Below, piece by piece: positions 1-10,969 of a stretch of DNA of 64,000 nucleotides (positions within the stretch are counted from its first letter, which is position 1; the number at the start of each line of letters is the position of its first letter). This DNA is from Amblyomma americanum. Taxonomy: Eukaryota > Arthropoda > Arachnida > Ixodida > Ixodidae. A model generated the notes under the pieces. It was given only the letters and a program-made list of their open reading frames with translations, searched no databases and was not told where the DNA came from. The position numbers were made by a program, and so were the translations under genes. Location: assembly GCF_052857255.1 (NCBI RefSeq), contig NC_135498.1, forward strand, positions 163,676,124 to 163,740,123. Reading direction: 5' to 3'.

Positions 1-1259
1 TGCAAGTTAATGAACTCCAGGCGTTCGAAATATTCGGTGTCCCTCATAGCCCGGATCGCTTTAGGACGTTAACCCCCCACAACCAAAACTATTTACACCT
101 GTTTTTACACAAACTTAAGGTTCCGAGGGCGCGGCACTAGCGGAAATGGGTACTTCTCAGCAGCGCAATAGGTATATCTTAGTTTACGGTAATTGTTTTT
201 CCACCCCAAAAGGAATAACAAGATAAAAAGTAAGCATGATGTCACCAATTTGTTTCACTCGAATGGTATTGAAACTATGGGACAGAGAGCAGCTCTAACT
301 AATGAAAGAAAAAGTAAATGAATGGCGCCTAATGAAGGCCTAGGTCGTGGCAGTACAAGCGACTATTCGTGTTTAGCAGAGTCCAGCCCATTTATTAGAT
401 ATTTACAGGCCGGGCAAACGCTATTCTCGACGTGCTTGCAATCTAGAACCTTTCTAAATTTTGCGATTGTGTTTTATTCTGGGCTCTCAATGATAAGAAA
501 TTATCGAAATCATCTATACTACAACCGCAAAAGTGACGTAACGGGCATTTTACACTCATTGTAATTAGCATTCTCACTCCAGCCTAATGAATGAGGTTCC
601 TCTCGTTTCACCGTTCGTCGGTACCACATGTAAGAGGAAAATAACTTAGCGATGAATAATTTTTTTATTTTAAGGGCAGCTCCGGGACTCTTCTGCGGTT
701 ATTATGTGATAATGTAACTAATACTGAACGTGTATCTTTCGTCTTTGTTTACTTTCACAAAGATTGCCAGCAATCAGAGATTTGATTACCGCAAAAATCG
801 ACACAAGAAAAGTTATATACAACTACGGTGCCTACGGCAGCCAAACTCCCACCACTATCCTTCAGGGTGGCCTGCGTCACGGTGAGATGGAAGAAAAAAG
901 GGCAGTAGGCGGAGCTGATGGTGTCCAGTCTTTTCAAATGACCCGATTAAAGACGTTGTCGTAACTCATTATCGTAATTTATTGTCGTTGACATCTTTGC
1001 AGAGAAATGAAGTTTTCTTTCTAACCTGAATCATTGAATGCAGAGGACAATGTAATTTGTCCTTGAACAGCCACGTCATCAATAACATTTTCTCTTCTAA
1101 TCGAGAACGGGTGGACATAATAAAACAGCGTTTACAGTGGTGGCGATAAGAGAAGGCCGACTATCCGCGCTGCAGCCACCGCGGCTGACCCGTCGCGGAT
1201 GGCAGATTTTGGGCCTCAGCCGAGTCTTTTGCCTTGGCGGTCGAGGCGAGCCTGTCCAG
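1..1259. other. Unassigned sequence
   Basis: No convincing coding region, RNA gene or repeat structure is visible here. The short open frames carry no motif I recognise and lack splice context. Treated as intergenic, intronic or decayed repeat DNA. Confidence 0.5.
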
Positions 1260-1496
1260 TCAGGGCACCAGACCGGACACGTTCTGCACTAGGTCGGTGC
1301 CTAGTGGATCGCTGTCCAGCCTCCATGCGACCAGGGCTAGCAGCGCAGACCCGATGCACAGCACGGCGACCGTCACCAGTAAGCAGCGCGCAAGCCTTGG
1401 CAGCCGTGGCGGCAAAGGCTCAGCCGAGGTCCGATGGGCACCGGTGAGATCATACAGCTCGGCGGAGGCCTGCGTTGCAGAGCGGTACCGCTTCAT
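1260..1496 (-). CDS. Possible host exon encoding a membrane-anchor segment
   Basis: The minus-strand frame encodes 78 residues: a charged and proline-containing N-terminal half, then a hydrophobic run of about 20 residues (from the LLVTVAVL stretch to the ALLALVAW stretch) followed by D/S/N residues and an N-V-S sequon. This is the layout of a type II membrane protein start. A CAG|G junction lies nine codons into the frame, in phase 0, so the segment could be an internal exon as well as a first exon. No strong donor is seen at its 3' end. I do not recognise the family. Single-pass type II peptidases (for example M13) are one possibility, but nothing here proves it. Confidence 0.3.
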   Translation of the reverse strand: MKRYRSATQASAELYDLTGAHRTSAEPLPPRLPRLARCLLVTVAVLCIGSALLALVAWRLDSDPLGTDLVQNVSGLVP

Positions 1497-3834
1497 TTAG
1501 GCCCCCATTGCGCTGGAGCTAATTGCTCCATTGTTTCTTAACCCTGTCGACATTCTTTTGCGGGACCTACGATACCAGAGGCGGCGACTGAAGCCTCTTC
1601 CTTCAAGACAGCACTTAAGTCGCAGGCAACGGCTTTCTAGGATAGAGGGGCACGGGAAAAGAAATGTTTCGGAGCGAATACTTTGTTTAAACAAGATAAA
1701 ATTCGGCACAGCTATCGTTAGCATAAGATAAAATTCGGCACAGCTATCGTTAGCATCCAACTATCAACGCATTCATATTTGTGCCTTGGCTGTCGCAGAA
1801 TTATTCGCGTTCATGTGTAAGCAAGTAAATTCGTACGGCTGAAGAGGCGATTATAAACAAATAATGCGCTAAATTATATAAAGCGAGAAAATTTTAATAC
1901 TGAAAGGTTCGCGTAAAATTTCTTGGACCAGAGATAAAAGGATAAAAATAAGCGACACATTCACTAACCAGGTGCAGGTACTGCACGGCCTGTTCGGAAC
2001 CTGCTCGGTTTCCTTGATCGTAAGAAGGCGGACAAGACAAATGGTTAGAATTTAACCGTGTCACTCATCTATACGCCGCCGTAACGTGAAAAGTTCTCAG
2101 TTACATTTCAAGCAAAGTCGTAGGGGTTTCGAACTCGTCATGCAATACCAGTGACTGCATCGCTTCTTTGCTGGCAATGCGTTACGCTAACAGTCGAAAT
2201 TGCAGTTTTAATGTTTTATTCCTGCCACAGGACTGTTTGGAAGGAGGAGTTAAAATCACCTGAAGAGCATTGCGCCTCTCAAAATATCGAACGAGGAATT
2301 GCACAGCGAATGCAATGCACTGTGCTCCAACTGAGATTTGCACATGCAGATGATGTGCTGCAAAGTAATGATTTGAACCTTAGATTTTCGTTCGTATGAT
2401 TCATCTCTCTCTTTGGTTTCAGAGGGTTAGCATTTACAAGGGATCTGTCTGGTGCAGGTAATACCCCCGGATTGCCCTCCTCTCTTTTCCTCAACGAGGA
2501 TAGCATGCTAAGCAAACGGCAGCCATATGCCCTGTGCCGGGGTCCACAATTCTTTCGTGGGGCTGATTTTTGGGACTGGGACCGTGCTTCGTTTCAGATG
2601 GTTCGGCGCACGGGTGCAGGAAAATCAAAGTGCGGTCTTATAAAAAAATTGTTTTACCGAATTTACGTGCGGCGATAACACGTGAATAGCGACGCCATAG
2701 TTCATAACATGCGCACGAAATGTTTTGCAATAATACAGCCTGTTCAAAGAACGCAATTGGAGAGCGTGACGTTCGGTCGAATTCGTTTAACATGAAGGAA
2801 AGACTGCTATTGAGTTAGGAAAATAAATGTGGTTCTCACGACAGTTTGGTGCAGTAACCATAGAGAATTTAACATGTATGGTTTATGGTTTGGTTTATGG
2901 GGATTTAACGTCCCAAAGCGACACCATTTAACATGGTTGACACCGCGAAACACCGGGTGGAGCAGAGGATAATCCCAGCAGAGGATAATCGAAAGGCTAC
3001 CTAACACTTTTGTTATATTTCAGGACGGCTTCTGCTGGCCGGTTGCAGAATATGCTGCGGAATTAAGAATAAGCGGCTCGAATCAGCTGACGTCGCCGGT
3101 TTACACAAAGCGCAACATAAAGGGTTAAACAAAGAGGATAGGCTGCAGTATCGCGCATGCCCATTCGAGAAGCGAATAAGAGAATAACCTTACTCACTAG
3201 TATGCCACATGCTAGCAACTGTGAAGGTATCGTCAAAGGGAGCTGGTCGTGGGCGTTTGGCAGACGAGTGCGCGCGGAAAGGCTGCAACACCTTGATCCA
3301 CAACACAGAAAAAGTCGTCCACCTTTCTCGTGTATGGGGAGCACAACTGTGTGTGTATAAGGGGGGGGGGGGGGGCAGTGCACTTGTTTTCGAGTTAGCC
3401 CTCCGAACGACTTTGAAGCCCAGCGGCAGACGAAGTGCGCGCACTGGTTATATGGTGTCCATTTATTTTCTGAGGTGTACTTACTGTCTCGTGTCGTATT
3501 GTGCGGGTATACAGGCAGAAGACTTAGTGCTTGGATGTCTGAAATAAGTAGCGAGCCCAGAATTCATTCTTCCGTCGTGTACTTGAAGAGGCTGCCTGTG
3601 ATTTCTTACCTCACCTTCGAGGGTTCGGCTTTCTGCTAGTAATATTTCGATTTGACCTTCCCGCACACTCGTCCCACGCCTGCTCATGGTCCTCTTTTAT
3701 TGCTCACTGTAATGAAAAGGTTGCGTCCTTCGTGGAAATGCCAGAGCCATCATACTACCACGCTACATCCTTTGTGAAATCAATGCAGACCCTCTCCGCC
3801 AGAGCGTTCCGCTAGCGCACAGAAAGGGCCGTAC
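1497..3834. other. Unassigned sequence with short repeats
   Basis: No supported gene. It contains a local duplication of a ~34-base segment (around 1693-1755), a G homopolymer run near 3361-3375, and a fragment of a dispersed repeat annotated separately at 2870-2960. Confidence 0.45.
2870..2960 (+). repeat. Fragment of a dispersed tick SINE-like repeat (5' part)
   Basis: The stretch reading TTTATGGGGATTTAACGTCC followed by CAAAGCGAC matches, from memory, the start of a short interspersed repeat that is very common in hard-tick DNA. A fragment from the middle of the same family occurs at 6984-7050. No terminal repeats are visible. Family assignment rests on recognition and was not checked by a search. 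Confidence 0.5.
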
Positions 3835-4090
3835 CTGGCGCGAAGGGATCCCTGTCTTGGCGCGACTGCTTTCCGCCTCATCGAGCGGAGGCAGCATCCG
3901 CTGCTTGTCGTCGGAAGGCGGCGACAGCCGACCGGGAGACGGCAGAGACCGCGTCAACGCCAGCAGCGAGGGGGCCGCCGAGATGATCCGGGGAGTCTTC
4001 CTCGCCGAGAGGGGCGGAGCAGAGACGGACTTGGGCTCATTGGAGCTACTCCAGCCTGCCGGCTCTCCAAAGGTCTCCGTGGAAGGGTGT
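3835..4090 (-). CDS. Possible host exon, Ser/Pro-rich, with good splice donor
   Basis: A minus-strand open frame rich in Ser, Pro, Leu and Arg ends exactly at a textbook donor, CAG|GTACGG (exon end 3835), in phase 0. A pyrimidine-rich tract precedes it on the minus strand around 4095-4115, but the exact acceptor is not clear. The composition suggests an intrinsically disordered segment. With the frames at 4263-4547 (upstream on the minus strand) and 1260-1496 (downstream, also compatible with phase 0) it could form one multi-exon gene ending in a membrane anchor. I do not recognise the protein. Confidence 0.3.
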
Positions 4091-4262
4091 GCATACAAAA
4101 AAAGGAAGGAAAACTTCAGAGTTAACACCCTGCCATTTATTCTGATGCAATGTATTCTGCAGTACATTGTTTAAAGCACATTTATGTATAGAGAAAGTGC
4201 ATTCGCGTCATGTTTAGGAGAAACTAGATTCGAAAACCGGTGCCGGCTCAAATATCCAGCGA

Positions 4263-4547
4263 TTAAAGAAAGTCGAGCGTCAATGTTGAGAAGTGAAAGA
4301 AAGAGTGGAATGCTGTAAGCTGGTAGAAGTCTCGGAAACTTCTTTTCCATTTTGGCGTCGGAGACTCAAAAGCACCACCCTCAAGGCCGCTTGACCCGAC
4401 ATCCTGTACCCTTGTCTTCAGTACCTCGCTTAACCAAACAGTGGCTTCATTCACAGCACCCGCATAGTCCTCCGCGCTGGTGGCCAGATCACTGTTACTA
4501 GAGACCGGGCTCCCTTCCAGCTGTGCGGCGTTGATTACGGTTTCCAT
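4263..4547 (-). CDS. Possible first coding exon of a minus-strand host gene
   Basis: The frame starts with a Met and gives 94 residues. The first ~65 are acidic and Ser/Ala/Val-rich and look protein-like; the Phe-rich end looks non-coding. A donor would therefore be expected near codon 65, but I see no strong GT consensus there. Proposed only because two more minus-strand exon-like frames follow downstream. It could be chance. Confidence 0.2.
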   Translation of the reverse strand: METVINAAQLEGSPVSSNSDLATSAEDYAGAVNEATVWLSEVLKTRVQDVGSSGLEGGAFESPTPKWKRSFRDFYQLTAFHSFFHFSTLTLDFL

Positions 4548-5836
4548 CGAGCCAGCTCGTCGATGCGTAGCGAGAGACAGCCTGGAGGCACTGCTGTTTT
4601 CTTCTTCTAATTAACCCGACTTGAAAAAGCCACTAGCGTCAAATGAAAAAAACTGCCTTTACTACAAGAAATCACCTGCGCATCAAATAAAAGGCGCAAT
4701 AATTATAACACGCTGAACAGGTTCTCAAAAAAGCGGACAGGAAATCTTTTCCGCACGTAATAATTCACGTGTGGGTAGTGGTTCAGCGAGGAGGGGTACG
4801 AAAATTATTCGAAATGTCACTGCTGGCGGTTCGCTTCTCTCTGTGGAATTTACTTAAGCTCCGCCTTACTCGACTAGGGCACCGTCTATCTGCTCCGATT
4901 CTCCCCTCCTTCGGGGCAAGCGCCAAGTGATATGCTCTGAATCCAGGGTGCGAATATATTCACTATATAATTTCATCAGGCAAATTCCTCTGCTGGAATG
5001 ACAATTCACTGCTGTTTTTTTTTAGTTCCTTTTCATTTCTTGTACAAATTCCAGTCAAAGACATGAAACTATCTAAATACTCCGCTCATTGTTCATGAGT
5101 ACGTTTGTATCCACAATGCACCTAGGCGAATGCACCCTGGCCGCCGTGGGTATGTACCATTAAGCCGAAGGACATCATCATCATCATAATCATCATCATT
5201 ATTATCGCCACTGCTTGCTTATGGGCAATGCCCCTTACGGGTATGTGCCATTTTATGCGGCAAACAGCAACAACTTGAATATTGCGGAAAGCCGCCACCA
5301 TTTCCACGATTCTGACCATCTCTGATGGGTTGCGGCTAAGTACCTGGCGGTGCTGCGCTTTCTCTTGAATTTTAGCTTGATTTCCTGCGTTCTTTTTCTG
5401 TTTTTCAGGGTGACTGAACACGGGAATATAGACTGATGTCCACAAGCTCCCCAGGCCAGAGTAGCTCTCCCTGGTCAGCCTGTTTCTCCCGGGATGAGTT
5501 GTCACTTGATTGCGTCTTCCATGGCGGAGGAAGCAGCATCGCAATTTCGCTTCTTCCCGTGAATTGGCGCTCAGTCAGACTTAATAACATCTGGGCTGTA
5601 CAGGTACTCTCGCCAATCACCTGGTGAGCGCGTTTATACTTCCTCATCTGGCATGCTCTAAATGTTTATTCCGCGGTGTGGACCCAGAGCTGAGCGCGTC
5701 TGAAACGATAGAGAAACTAACTTCGGCTGGCGTGAGCGCCATTCACCGATGCAACGGAATAGTGGGCGGGACGAAGGTACCAACCGAGAAATTATAGCTA
5801 CGTTTGCGGGCTGACTTGCCCATCTGAAGTCTAGGT
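4548..5836. other. Unassigned, with LINE 3'-tail-like fragments and (CAT)n
   Basis: No gene is supported. Around 5146-5260 there are two copies of a GGGTATGT.CCAT motif that resembles the 3' end of the I-like LINE in this window (compare 52,440-52,470), separated by a (CAT)n/(ATT)n microsatellite at about 5172-5210. This suggests LINE 3' tails left by 5'-truncated insertions. Confidence 0.45.
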
Positions 5837-6470
5837 TTGGCCATTGGTTTTTTTTGTGCCGATCAGTTTACATTGCTCTACAGTGCTGCGATTGCTGGAG
5901 GTTTAGCCATAGTGCCAACGCCTGTGAATCGAGTTTTCATTGTTGTTCGTGCGGAGAGAGCCATGAACTTGCTGGGTGCTTTGAGCACGAGAAGTGCTGT
6001 TTGTGATATGGGGGCCACTCAGCAAGCCATACTAACGGTACAGCGTGGGCTGAAGAAGTTGAAGTGCCGGAGTTAATTGACGAGCGCGGGTGCACAAGAC
6101 GAGAGGCATTTGCAGCTATAAAGGTTAGAGCATCGGGCTATTCCAGTGCGGCAGCGCGGCATGCTGCTGTTGTGGATTCACGTTGTCTCGAGAGATAGCT
6201 GCTGCAGTAGAGAAAGCATTGACGAGTGCCATAGATTGTATAGTAGACAATCTATCTTCGGGAATTTCACAGGTCATTGACTCACAGATGTCCACTTTGT
6301 TTCAAGCCTCCACCGCTCCTCTTTGTGGCACAATCTCTTTAGCCTTGGTTGTTCCTCCCCAAACTTCTGTGCCCGTCACTACTCAGTCAGAGCCTTTGTC
6401 TATTCCTAAAATCAGATATACAAATCACACTGTGGCAAAAGTATCATCTGTAGAGTGCGTTCATATCTAA
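5837..6470 (+). pseudogene. I-like LINE copy B: ORF1 (Gag-like) C-terminal remnant
   Basis: Broken plus-strand frames match the C-terminal half of the ORF1 product encoded at 61,614-62,705 on the other strand. The best segment runs from an SREIAAAVEKAL start through DCIVDNLSSGISQVIDSQM, paralleling the AIATVVEKAMTKVMDRLV region there. The zinc-knuckle part is missing or decayed. Frameshifts and stops make it non-functional. It is followed in the same direction by endonuclease, RT and RNase H remnants of the same element. Confidence 0.6.
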
Positions 6471-6689
6471 GCTCAGATGCGAGCTCAAAAGCGCAGTGGG
6501 TATCCGGTAGGTTTTGCTGATCTGTCTTGCCCCCTGGCAACGACGAAATGAATCACCCCAAGTTTCCACTCAAAGGCAGTCTTTTGTAACAGGCGGTAGC
6601 CTCTGCAACTCTTTCGGTAGAATTGGGGGTGCTGAAAGTATAGGAGTAGAACTTCCGGTCAATTCTTTCCGCTTGAACAGATTTAGGTT

Positions 6690-6850
6690 GTTTAACCCAT
6701 TAACTAACTCTAGACCAAATTGATCTTCAGGAAACGTGGTTGAAACTAAAAACTTATCGCTCTTTGAGGATAGATGGGTCGACAAGAGGTGGTGGCCTGC
6801 TGTTGTTCGTATGCTGAGTTTCGCCTCATGGCAAATGTATCATTTAAACA
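6690..6850 (+). pseudogene. I-like LINE copy B: endonuclease remnant
   Basis: In one plus-strand frame the sequence reads an ETWLKLKTYRSLR segment followed by a STRGGG motif, corresponding to the QETWLSKKFSF ... DRPSRGGG region of the apurinic/apyrimidinic endonuclease at 61.4-61.6 kb. The rest of the endonuclease and most of the RT have been deleted between here and 7.05 kb, where the RT C-terminal part resumes. Confidence 0.6.
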
Positions 6851-6983
6851 TGAGGACACATAGCGCGAAATTCAGGCTGTTATCTGAATCTTCCTTTATA
6901 CCAACCATTCATTATAGCTAATGTATAGTTTCTCACATGTGTGCATCACATTCGGCCTCTTGACACGTTTCTATCTCGTTGCA

Positions 6984-7050
6984 GGACACAAGTTCTTTAA
7001 CGTGCACAGACATCGCAAAGTACGCCGGCCTCTAGAATATCGCACTGAGA
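6984..7050 (+). repeat. Fragment of the dispersed tick SINE-like repeat (middle part)
   Basis: The bases around TTCTTTAACGTGCACAGACA, followed by CATCGCAAAGTA and CCTCTAGAATATCGC, match the middle of the same short tick repeat whose start is at 2870-2960. It lies between the endonuclease and RT remnants of LINE copy B, so it was probably inserted into that LINE and trimmed. Confidence 0.5.
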
Positions 7051-8395
7051 AAAGAGTATGGGTGGTCAGCATGCTGCGGCATGAGAAGGCACTCGCTTTT
7101 GGTGATTTATAGAATGTATGTCCGTCCAGCTTTAGAGTTCGTCTGTTTTAGAGTTCGTCTGTGTCTTGTTCTCCGGATCAAGTGTATATAAACTTCGCCC
7201 CCTTTTCTCTTGGAGTGTGAGGCGTTGCGCCTCTGTCTGGTCCTATCAAAATTTTGGGATAATTCCGTTTTGCACCTAGTGGCACGGATTCCGCCATTAC
7301 CTTCAATATTTCGGCTCTTAAAAGTCCAAACGTTTGTAAAAAAGTGCAATTCTTCACTTCATGCCTCAAATTTGATCTCTCCTTGACCCTTTAAACGTGT
7401 GCATTTCGAACACTCTTCCGATATGCGCCAATTCTACATCTACTGTGATTGCCTTTGAAGACATCTTTGAAAACCATGCAAAATTTATGCCTTTCCATTT
7501 GCTCAACAATTTATTACAAGATTACTTGATGTACTTTCACTCTCATGTTCTCAATTCCTGCGATGCGTCACAGTGTGATGAAAACGCTGGTGTGTGTATT
7601 TTCTTTCTCTCTGGACTGGTAATTTTCACTCCGCCAAACCGATTTCACCACTATTTATTTTTCTGAATTTTAACCACTAGTCCTGGCTTTCAGCAAGTAA
7701 AACAGGCTATTGTCTTCTGTCCTAATTATCACGGATTCACTATCCCTGTGCTCCTTTCTCACCGCTTCTACGGGATATGCGGGACACAGGCACTCCGCTT
7801 ACTCAAATGCTTGGTACCATCCCGCACGTGTTCATTATGGTTCGTTTGGGTACCTGGGTTAAGAGTAATTCATTTAAATGAGGGTGCTAATAACCTGGCG
7901 AAGTCATCTCTTTAAGGCCCCGTCACATCTCTCCTTACGCCCTGCCCTTATATTACTGTGGCCATGTTTCGCAGGTATCTGCTATTGAAAGAATCTACAG
8001 CAGCAGCACTTACCTCCTCTCCCAACTTCCAGCGGCTTCTCTACTCGTGGTGCGGTAAAGGATGGCGATCGCAACAGCTTGATGTTTCTTTCACGTGTCT
8101 ACGTTGTCGCTTACTTAAGGTAAACTTCTACCAGCATAGGTTTGGTCTGGTGGTCTCCCCAGTGTGCCGCTCTACGCGGAACCCGAGACGATAGACCACT
8201 TCTTGCGACCTGCTCTCGTTTCTCCTTTTTACGGAGGCGCCTGCTATAGCACCCTTTACGATAGCTCGGTCTAAGTCTCTCTGCTGGCGTTGTTCTGTCT
8301 CTTGGTGCTTGCACCCTTGGGACCAGCAACAGGAATGTGCTCTCCGCTATTCAAACCTTCCTCTCAGACACGAAATGGCTGCAGTTGAGTTTCCT
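7051..8395 (+). pseudogene. I-like LINE copy B: RT C-terminus, RNase H and C-terminal zinc motif remnants
   Basis: Shifting plus-strand frames align in order with the ORF2 end of the LINE at 52.7-54.1 kb: a SMLRHEKALAFGDLY segment (RT thumb region), a FEDIFENHAKFMPF segment and the Asp-bearing RNase H start around 7560-7640, a TDSLSLC RNase H motif near 7735, a VWVPGLR...LNEGANNLAKSSL segment near 7850-7910, and an ETIDHFL motif near 8190 from the C-terminal zinc-binding region. Many frameshifts and stops mean it is dead. Coding similarity ends near 8395. Confidence 0.7.
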
Positions 8396-8680
8396 CTCTT
8401 TAGACTGCGCCAGTTGCAACCCCCTTCATTCCCGAATCCTCGGCAACCCCTTGACAACGCACACATGTCAACAGCTGTATCTGGTTAGGGCTCTTGCCGG
8501 CAGGTTATGCCCGTGACGGCGCGGAGTAGATACAGACGTCCGCCGCAAGCAGGGGAGGCCGGGATGGGACGGGGCCCTTTGTTGGCGACTTCCTAGTGAC
8601 CTTCCTTGCAAACACAAGACCAACGAGTTCGCGAAAAGCTCAGCAAACTCCGCACCTCCCAAGCAAGAAATGTGACGAAA
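8382..8680 (+). repeat. Direct repeat copy 1 (~290 bp)
   Basis: This segment starts CAGTTGAGTTTCC. It is repeated with modest divergence at 9424-9720, in the same orientation, 1,042 bp downstream. Shared landmarks include TCGGCAACCCCTTG, CAACAGCTGTAT, GTTATGCCCGTGAC and CCTTCCTTGCAAACACAAGA. It begins where LINE copy B coding similarity ends. It could be the LTR of a small non-autonomous element or the product of a local duplication of LINE 3' sequence. Confidence 0.7.
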
Positions 8681-9423
8681 CACCTTGTTGATGATGAAAT
8701 CGAGTTTTCTTGGTGACCTGGTGGTTCTAACTCGCAACCATTCACGTTATACGAAGAGAAGAAACCGTTAACTGTATATTTACAACATAAATAAAGCAAG
8801 AAGAAACAAACAAGTAGAAAACTATTTCCAACATGACTAAACCGTTCATCAGAAGAATTCAGCCTCTTCCCGCTCAACGCGTCGCATCATGACCTCCCGA
8901 ACATACCGTACGGCAGCCATCTCCGTTTTCCGTGCTATCGTTTCTGGCACTAGGCACTACACCGACATGGTGAATTCAGAGAAAGAAAGGTCTCCTACCT
9001 TACTGGTTGCTCTCTGCCCCGGTGATCTCGTCGTCCTAAGTGATTACGACAGGCTCCTTGATGCGGACGACTTGAGCCCTGCATCTCTCAGCAGCTCGCT
9101 GACTTCTGCCTCGTTTGACTGGCTTGGCTGGGTGACCTGGTTCTTTTCAGAACCTTTCCGATGTGGGCGCCTGGTCCTTTTGCAGCAGATTGCTGACTCG
9201 AACCTACGATGGCTTGTCGTTGCCCGGCTCCTTCAGCTCCTCGCTGACTTGAGTCTCCGACGTCCACTCGACCACGACCAGTGATCCTGTGGCTCTAAAC
9301 GTCGTCTTTCGACGCAGCTTCACGTTTTCTCCTTAAGGATAAACAGCTTGTCCACCGACTTACTCTTCTCACCCTCCGTCTAATGCCTCGAGTAGAAAGA
9401 AGTTGTGATCCTGCCGATCGCGC
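8681..9423. other. Interior between the two direct repeats
   Basis: About 740 bp of sequence lies between the repeat copies. It has a 131-residue plus-strand open frame (8889-9284), rich in Leu/Ser/Arg, with no recognisable motif and no similarity I can see to gag or pol. There is no clear primer-binding site or polypurine tract next to the repeats. Confidence 0.5.
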
Positions 9424-9720
9424 CAGTTGAGTTTCCCCTCTTCAGACTGAGCCAGTTGCAATCCCCTTCTTTCCCGAAGCCTCGGCAACCCCTTGGCAAC
9501 GCACGCATGTCAACAGCTGTATATGATTAGGGCGCTTCCCGGAGGGTTATGCCCGTGACAGCGCGGAGTAGATAAAGACGTTCGCCGTAAGCAGGGGAGG
9601 CAGGGACGGGATGTGTCCCTTTGTTGGCGACTTCCGAGCGGCCTTCCTTGCAAACACAAGACAAACAAGTTCGCGGAAAGGTTAGCGAACTCCACAGCTG
9701 CCAGCCTAAAATATTTCTGA
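9424..9720 (+). repeat. Direct repeat copy 2 (~290 bp)
   Basis: Second copy of the repeat at 8382-8680. After it the sequence continues into an A/T-rich stretch and a CCTTGGCCAATCACCCGCAG motif near 9930 that resembles the 3' untranslated end of the I-like LINE. That places the repeat pair between the LINE coding end and its 3' tail. Confidence 0.7.
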
Positions 9721-9965
9721 ACTGTATCTTCTGGCTACTCCTGCTCAAATTCTATCTAAAATTTCACGAAAGCTTCCTAAACACGGCACGATTAACCCCG
9801 TTCGCATTTTCAGTCGCCAATCTCAAATTGTTTTATTGTTAATTTGATTAATTAAATCTGCACTTTTATTTCTATTGTATTTTAATATTATTATCATTAA
9901 ATACTTTGAGCACCTGTTAGTCGCCGTCTGTGCCTTGGCCAATCACCCGCAGTGGCTGCGCACCA
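9720..9965 (+). repeat. I-like LINE copy B: 3' untranslated remnant
   Basis: An A/T-rich stretch with several poly(A)-signal-like and ATTATTATCATTAAATAC segments is followed by GCCTTGGCCAATCACC, the motif that also precedes the (CAA)n tail of the LINE at 52.4 kb (there CCAATCCCCCTTGTGGG on the minus strand). Taken as the 3' end of copy B. No repeat tail survives. Confidence 0.5.
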
Positions 9966-10950
9966 TTATTTTCTTGAGGAGAACAGCAACAATCGACTGC
10001 CATGGTGTGAGACTCAGAAATCGTTAAGTCCTTCGAGGTGTCTGGCAGAGGTGCAGAGTGTTGCTTTACAACTGTTATTCCTTCCCCTCACAGAATGGTA
10101 CTAACGCGGATGTAGCTTAGCAAGGACGACTCAGCAGCGCAGTCTTCAGTCGCCTACTCCTGGTGCTGGATAGTGTCGGCCAAAAGCGATAACAACCGAG
10201 GAGCACATGTTTACGGTAATCAAAGATCTGGTTTGCGCTCTCTTCGCATGTTTTCATGTAGTATGTATGCCTGTTGCCAGGCCAGCTATGCTCCTGCTAA
10301 CCATGGTTGCAGCCGTTCTTGTTACTCTTACGCAGCGACCGCATGTTATGACATTGACACTACTGTCTATACAAGAGGTCGCGTCCCGTGTGCAGCTTAT
10401 TATATCACCTCTCACCTTCACCTTCTTCCTATTTCTGTCTTTTCATCTTCCCCTCTCCCCCAGCGTTGAGTAGAAGGCAAGAGACTGTTACTGTTACCGC
10501 CTCTCGAGCATTCCGCACATTAAAGATGTTGCTCTATGGATGGGTTCGAAGATGGCTTTGTTTCTTAGCTCTTGCAAATTGTACTCTGCTCCCCTCATGC
10601 TGCTGCAAGCGCTGACTGTGTCATTTAAATATGACTAAACTTTTCTTAGGAGTCTTCTGTGGGCTCCATAGCAGGTTTCATTACTCTATTAAAGGCTCTT
10701 GGATCCTGAATAGTCGTCGCTTTGTAAAAAAATATGCACATAATCCTTAAAAGCCAGGGTGAGTGTTATTTTAGGCAACATAAACCTAATCGGTAAAATT
10801 TGTCGAAAGGGCTTTTCCTGGCCGAAGTACTCCTAATTTCATTTCTGAGGACGTGTTGTTCCCACCCAGCCTAATTGGTTTCACGCCGCGGTACTCTCTA
10901 CGTTGCGCACAACCTACCCTGACAGCAATATAAAAGTCTCTCAACCACGA
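9966..10950. other. Unassigned sequence
   Basis: No supported gene. Overlapping plus-strand frames at 10.17-10.6 kb are Leu/Ser/Cys-rich with no motif. No repeat structure stands out. Confidence 0.45.
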
Positions 10951-10969
10951 AAAGAGTACGCCGCGCTTG

